Positions 61,333 through 64,000 of a DNA stretch of 64,000 bases are shown here, one piece after another. How positions within the stretch are numbered: the first letter of the stretch is position 1; each line of letters opens with the position of its first letter. This DNA is from Mycobacterium sp. 050128 (lineage in GTDB: Bacteria; Actinomycetota; Actinomycetes; Mycobacteriales; Mycobacteriaceae). The DNA lies in contig NZ_JAZGLW010000008.1 of the NCBI RefSeq assembly GCF_036409155.1, positions 62,001 to 126,000 on the forward strand, given 5' to 3'. The position numbers were made by a program, and so were the translations under genes. The notes beneath the pieces are model-generated. The model had not been told where the DNA came from. It did not search any database and was given only the letters and a program-made list of their open reading frames with translations.

Positions 61333-61833
61333 TCAGGGGAGTTGGTAGTAGAAGTACTCGGCGGCGTGTGCCAGGCCAAATCGGCATGCGGCGTCACTTT
61401 CGCTGCGGCTCAGGCGGACTTCGAGAGCGTCGTCTAGCAGGCCGAGCACTTCGGCGGCGTTGAATTGCCGGTGCAATTTCACGCAGAGAAATTCGTGGTA
61501 TCGCGAAAGATATTTCATGAACAGTTGTTTGTCGGTGCCCCAAAGCCACGCAAAGAACCGGCCGACGACGTCGCCGGCGTGAGGGTAAATCTGGCCGTCT
61601 CGCTGCGTCGTTGCGAGATAGTCTGCTTCCTGGTTGAGCAATGCGAGAGCAAGCGCATCCATGACCAGTGTGTCATCGATGATCCGCGCTGTGGGCGGGA
61701 CCAGGTGCGCCATGATCTCCGACCCCTTGACGATGTGGGTTGTCTGGCCCTGGTGTGCCGCGGCGACGAGCGTGTGGAGCTTCGGCTTTGCTTCGGTGAC
61801 GGTGCACATCTGGTCGGTGTTCACGAAAACCAT
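61333..61833 (-). CDS. Phd/YefM-like protein with a C-terminal extension
   Basis: 166 residues from the ATG at 61833. Residues 1-55 (CTVTEAKPKLHTLVAAAHQG, then TTHIVKGSEIMAHLVPP) fit the DNA-binding fold of Phd/YefM antitoxins. The remaining 110 residues (IYPHAGDVVGRFFAWLWGTD, YLSRYHEFLCVKLHRQF) are longer than the short toxin-binding tail usual in the family and I do not recognise them. No toxin gene follows; a hairpin does. It may be a solitary regulator or a fused antitoxin-partner protein. Confidence 0.6.
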   Translation of the reverse strand: MVFVNTDQMCTVTEAKPKLHTLVAAAHQGQTTHIVKGSEIMAHLVPPTARIIDDTLVMDALALALLNQEADYLATTQRDGQIYPHAGDVVGRFFAWLWGTDKQLFMKYLSRYHEFLCVKLHRQFNAAEVLGLLDDALEVRLSRSESDAACRFGLAHAAEYFYYQLP

Positions 61834-61839
61834 GAGCCC

Positions 61840-61845
61840 ACTGTA
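61840..61845 (-). promoter_or_regulatory. -10 element TACAGT of the Phd-like gene
   Basis: On the minus strand TACAGT is followed by 6 nt (gggctc) and the ATG at 61833, again the leaderless spacing. Confidence 0.45.
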
Positions 61846-61890
61846 CGCGACGGTCAGTAAAACGGACTGTAAAACAGGTCGGCATTCCGT

Positions 61891-61910
61891 ACCTATAATA
61901 GATATTATGG
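61891..61910. repeat. AT-rich palindrome ATAAT-N4-ATTAT, copy 1
   Basis: ACCTATAA-TAGATA-TTATGG. The centre reads ATAAT-AGAT-ATTAT. It lies about 60 bp upstream of the Phd-like start. It can be an operator of that gene or a recombinase site; the same centre occurs at 62141-62158. Confidence 0.4.
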
Positions 61911-62136
61911 TCAACCTGCTGGCCGGCCACGGCAACGTGTGAAACCCGACGCGCCGGCCACCGACGCAATGACCCATCAAGAACGCGCGGGTCGGGGCTG
62001 CCCAGCCCCTTGAGCACCAAATATGCTGAAACGCGGACAGTTTCGGGTGCTCTGGCGTTTGTTCCTACGCGTGGTCAATACGTCACTGTGACGTTTGGAT
62101 CGCCAATTAGGCTGTGCGCCAGCGTCTTCCGATACA

Positions 62137-62166
62137 TTTCATGGATAATCTACATTATCCATGAAA
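62137..62166. repeat. perfect 13-bp inverted repeat with dif-like layout, copy 2
   Basis: TTTCATGGATAAT (62137-62149), 4-nt spacer ctac, ATTATCCATGAAA (62154-62166). Read with a 6-nt core it is ATAA-TCTACA-TTAT with 12-bp arms, the layout of Xer/dif sites. It lies 230 bp before a tyrosine-integrase remnant. An operator is the alternative. Confidence 0.55.
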
Positions 62167-62398
62167 CATGTCACCGTTTTCATCTGATGAATCAGCCGGT
62201 TGCTGCCGCCCGCCCTTGTGACCGTCGCACGTGTTGACCGAGTGCTGCTCTCGGCCAGCGATATTCGGACTGACGGCAGGGTCAGAGATGGATAGGTCGT
62301 GAGACGCGGTTCACGGATGAAATTTGCAGGGTCAATAGCCGAGGCTTCTACCTGTATCGACGGAGCATTGATTCAACCACGACGGCCTCGGCGGTGGT

Positions 62399-62880
62399 GG
62401 CCAAAGCAGACAAGTCTCACATCTGCGCAGCCTCCTCGAGCACAACGGCCTGCTCCCCCATGCGACGAACCCCTTGCCCGTTTCCAGGCCTGGCTGATCT
62501 GCGAATCGGCCGTTCGAGCCCCCATAGAGCAATTCGCCACTTGGCATCATCTGCACCGTCTACGCCGAACCTCTGTTTCGGGCCAAAGCTCCCACGGACT
62601 AACACATTCGGCCCGATAAGAGATCGACGAGACGACCAAGTTCCTCACTGGTTGCACGAAAAGCATCAACGCAGCGCGGCGACCTGCCGCCAGCAAGACA
62701 TCGACGAGTGGTTGGCCACCGGACCGACAACCCGTACGAAGATCCGCACGTTCGTCGTGTAGGCCTTGAAAAGCAAGGTCAGCACCACCCTGCACCGCGA
62801 CGCTCCACAGGCTAGGGACGCCCGCTTGCTCACCCAAGACCAGCGACTGCCATGGATGAAGGAATTACTCTTAGCTGCCC
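62399..62880 (+). pseudogene. tyrosine recombinase (integrase) remnant, multiply broken
   Basis: Parts of the N-terminal half of an integrase appear in different frames: RQVSHLRSLLEHNGLLPH (frame of 62423), then DEPLARFQAWLICESAVRAP and IEQFATWHHLHRLR (frame of 62299), then QQDIDEWLATGPTTRTKIRT (frame of 62394). The last is followed by an in-frame TAG at 62760 where the family has Trp, and then ALKSKVSTTLHRDAP and LTQDQRLPWMKELLLAAPSE continue. The catalytic C-terminal domain is absent. So there are at least two frameshifts, one nonsense change and a truncation. Confidence 0.65.
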
Positions 62881-63220
62881 CTTCAGAAACTCTTATAACG
62901 CATGAGGATCCCACCGCAGTTTGACAGGCCAGTCCTGCAGGCCTTCGGGGGCGGAGCGCTGCGCCCCGTGCGATGTCGATGAACCAGCCAAAGAAACCAG
63001 TCAGGCGTTCGCGCTGAAAAAGGGTCAGCCTGCCTAGGCGCGGCCGCATGTACCGAATCAGGATCGCTGACCAGGAAGCGGATGAGCGGGACGGCGTCGT
63101 TGGGGGCGGTGCCGTCCATCACCGTGGTGGCGTCGGGTGAGTTTTTGGCGATCTTCGACGGGGGATGGTCGGCTTCAGCACAGCTGAGCCCGACGGGTCA
63201 CCATCATAACGGCCGTCCCG
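62881..63220. other. degenerate region without an assignable gene
   Basis: On the minus strand an open frame reads ADHPPSKIAKNSPDATTVMD and then GTAPNDAVPLIRFLVSDPDS, which has the look of a real protein fragment, but it has no proper start and I cannot name the family. It is probably a gene relic between the integrase remnant and the tetR-family gene. Confidence 0.35.
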
Positions 63221-63859
63221 CTAATCCTCGGGTGGGCAAAGGGCCCCTTCCACGAGTTGGCGCAGCATTCGGGTCATGGCCACCATCTCCGGGTAACTCC
63301 GGACGTAGCCCGCGTACACCCCCACGCCGCAACCCACGACGAGCAGCGGTTCGACCATTGCCGATGCATCAATATCCGCAGCGAGTTCGCCGCACTCAAT
63401 CGCATCGTTGACGAAGCTTGTCAATACTTTCCGAATGATCCAAAGGGGATCGTTTTCGGTGCCAACCAATTCGGGATGGCGCTGCGATTCGATTACGCCA
63501 GTGACTAAAAACGCAGACCCGGCGGAAGTTTCCGAACCGGCTCTCATCGCCGCGGAGATGAACGCCATCAGGCGAGCCACCAGCGAATTCTCGATGTCCG
63601 CATGTTTAACACCGGCTCCGATGACGCATTCGTTGGTCTCAACCAGCACTTCCTGATACAACGCTCGCTTGCTCGAGAAGTAGTGGTTGATCGCCGGCCG
63701 GCTCAGGTCGACGCGCGCGGCGATGTCTTGGAACGTCGCGCCGTCGTAGCCGCGTGCGCTAAACACCAAACGAGCAGCATGGACAATTCGCTGGCGCGCG
63801 GCGCCGGCCGTCGCGGCAGGCGGGCGGCCCGGTCTGCGATTACCCTTTTGCGGCGCCAT
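63221..63859 (-). CDS. TetR-family transcriptional regulator
   Basis: 212 residues. The N-terminal domain has RQRIVHAARLVFSARGYDGA and the helix-turn-helix TFQDIAARVDLSRPAINHYF (about 42-61), followed by SSKRALYQEVL, all typical of TetR. The C-terminal ligand domain is helical with a hydrophobic stretch (MVEPLLVVGCGVGVYAGYV) near the end. It probably controls itself and a gene beyond the right edge. Two tandem 21-bp repeats lie upstream. Confidence 0.92.
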   Translation of the reverse strand: MAPQKGNRRPGRPPAATAGAARQRIVHAARLVFSARGYDGATFQDIAARVDLSRPAINHYFSSKRALYQEVLVETNECVIGAGVKHADIENSLVARLMAFISAAMRAGSETSAGSAFLVTGVIESQRHPELVGTENDPLWIIRKVLTSFVNDAIECGELAADIDASAMVEPLLVVGCGVGVYAGYVRSYPEMVAMTRMLRQLVEGALCPPED

Positions 63860-63936
63860 TTCAGTGTGTCATTTGCCGCGGTGCGGCATTAGCGGTTTTG
63901 GCGGCATGATGCCAAGTGCGGGTCGTCGCCTCGATC

Positions 63937-63978
63937 ATTCCATGCGAATGCTCATCGATTCCACGCGAGTGTTCAACA
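63937..63978. repeat. two tandem 21-bp repeats upstream of the tetR-family gene
   Basis: 63937-63957 (ATTCCATGCGAATGCTCATC...) and 63958-63978 (ATTCCACGCGAGTGTTCAAC...) match in 16 of 21 positions. The 21-bp period is two helical turns, and ATTCCAC is mirrored by GTGGAAT at 63987-63993. Likely operator array in the gap 63860-64000, which holds no visible gene. Confidence 0.45.
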
Positions 63979-64000
63979 AAAGCCGCAGTGGAATACCGGC

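Noticed and set aside
62010..62237. 75-residue ORF containing the dif-like palindrome
   Set aside because: The palindrome explains the sequence in its centre; composition is not protein-like and there is no start signal.
1..64000. tRNA, rRNA or riboswitch genes
   Set aside because: No cloverleaf, rRNA segment or known riboswitch consensus was noticed by eye on either strand; a covariance-model search would be needed to exclude them.

Overview
The window reads as part of a large conjugative plasmid (or a plasmid-derived island) from a Mycobacterium, most likely a slow grower. The DNA is GC-rich, GTG starts are frequent and many mRNAs look leaderless. It carries a complete plasmid-type ESX (type VII secretion) locus, including PE, PPE, EspG and mycosin genes. 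It also carries a reduced type IV secretion set with a MobF relaxase. This combination is known from conjugative mycobacterial plasmids of the pRAW type; that comparison is from memory, not from a search.

Region by region. About 1-5000: ESX accessory genes, namely the C-terminal piece of a secreted-protein-like ORF cut by the window edge, a YbaB-like protein with a truncated paralogue, two paralogous one-pass membrane proteins around an EspC-like protein, and a large EspK-like Ala/Gly-rich protein. 5166-21198: the ESX core in the order eccB, eccCa, eccCb, an XRE regulator, PE, PPE, esxB-like, esxA-like, espG, espI-like, eccD, mycP, eccE, almost all with 1-11 bp overlaps. 21256-35150: the conjugation machinery. 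It holds a membrane protein with a helix-turn-helix, a VirD4-type coupling protein, a membrane protein with a second XRE regulator, a TcpC/VirB8-like protein, a small two-pass membrane protein, VirB4, a VirB6-like protein and, as last gene of that run, the ESX ATPase eccA. 35535-38663: small accessory genes (a GNAT acetyltransferase, an AbrB-like antitoxin candidate with a divergent toxin-like gene). 38664-45272: a 1949-residue TrwC/TraI-type relaxase-helicase, a G/T-rich candidate oriT and a divergent accessory DNA-binding protein. 45332-50837: an HNH-like protein, an NrdH operon, and a 5-methylcytosine methyltransferase divergent from a PP-loop ATPase, followed by a C-protein-like regulator with a matching operator. 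50920-55598: a coiled-coil/membrane protein pair and two paralogous ESX-substrate-like proteins. 55707-59550: one gene broken by a 1-nt frameshift and by an intact IS21-family element. 59702-64000: a decaying end with orphan genes, a Phd-like protein, a wrecked tyrosine integrase near dif-like palindromes, and a TetR regulator.

Working model: relaxase and accessory protein process DNA at oriT, the coupling protein hands it to the VirB4/VirB6/TcpC channel, and the ESX system with its PE/PPE/Esx substrates helps cross or modify the mycobacterial envelope. Placing eccA in the T4SS run ties the two machines together. No replication initiator or parA gene was recognised. The strongest leads are the DNA-modification-like module at 47333-50837, an EccC split just before its first ATPase domain, recurrent -10/start-codon spacing that predicts about ten leaderless mRNAs, and the IS21 insertion with a clean 5-bp duplication that lets the broken gene be rebuilt.
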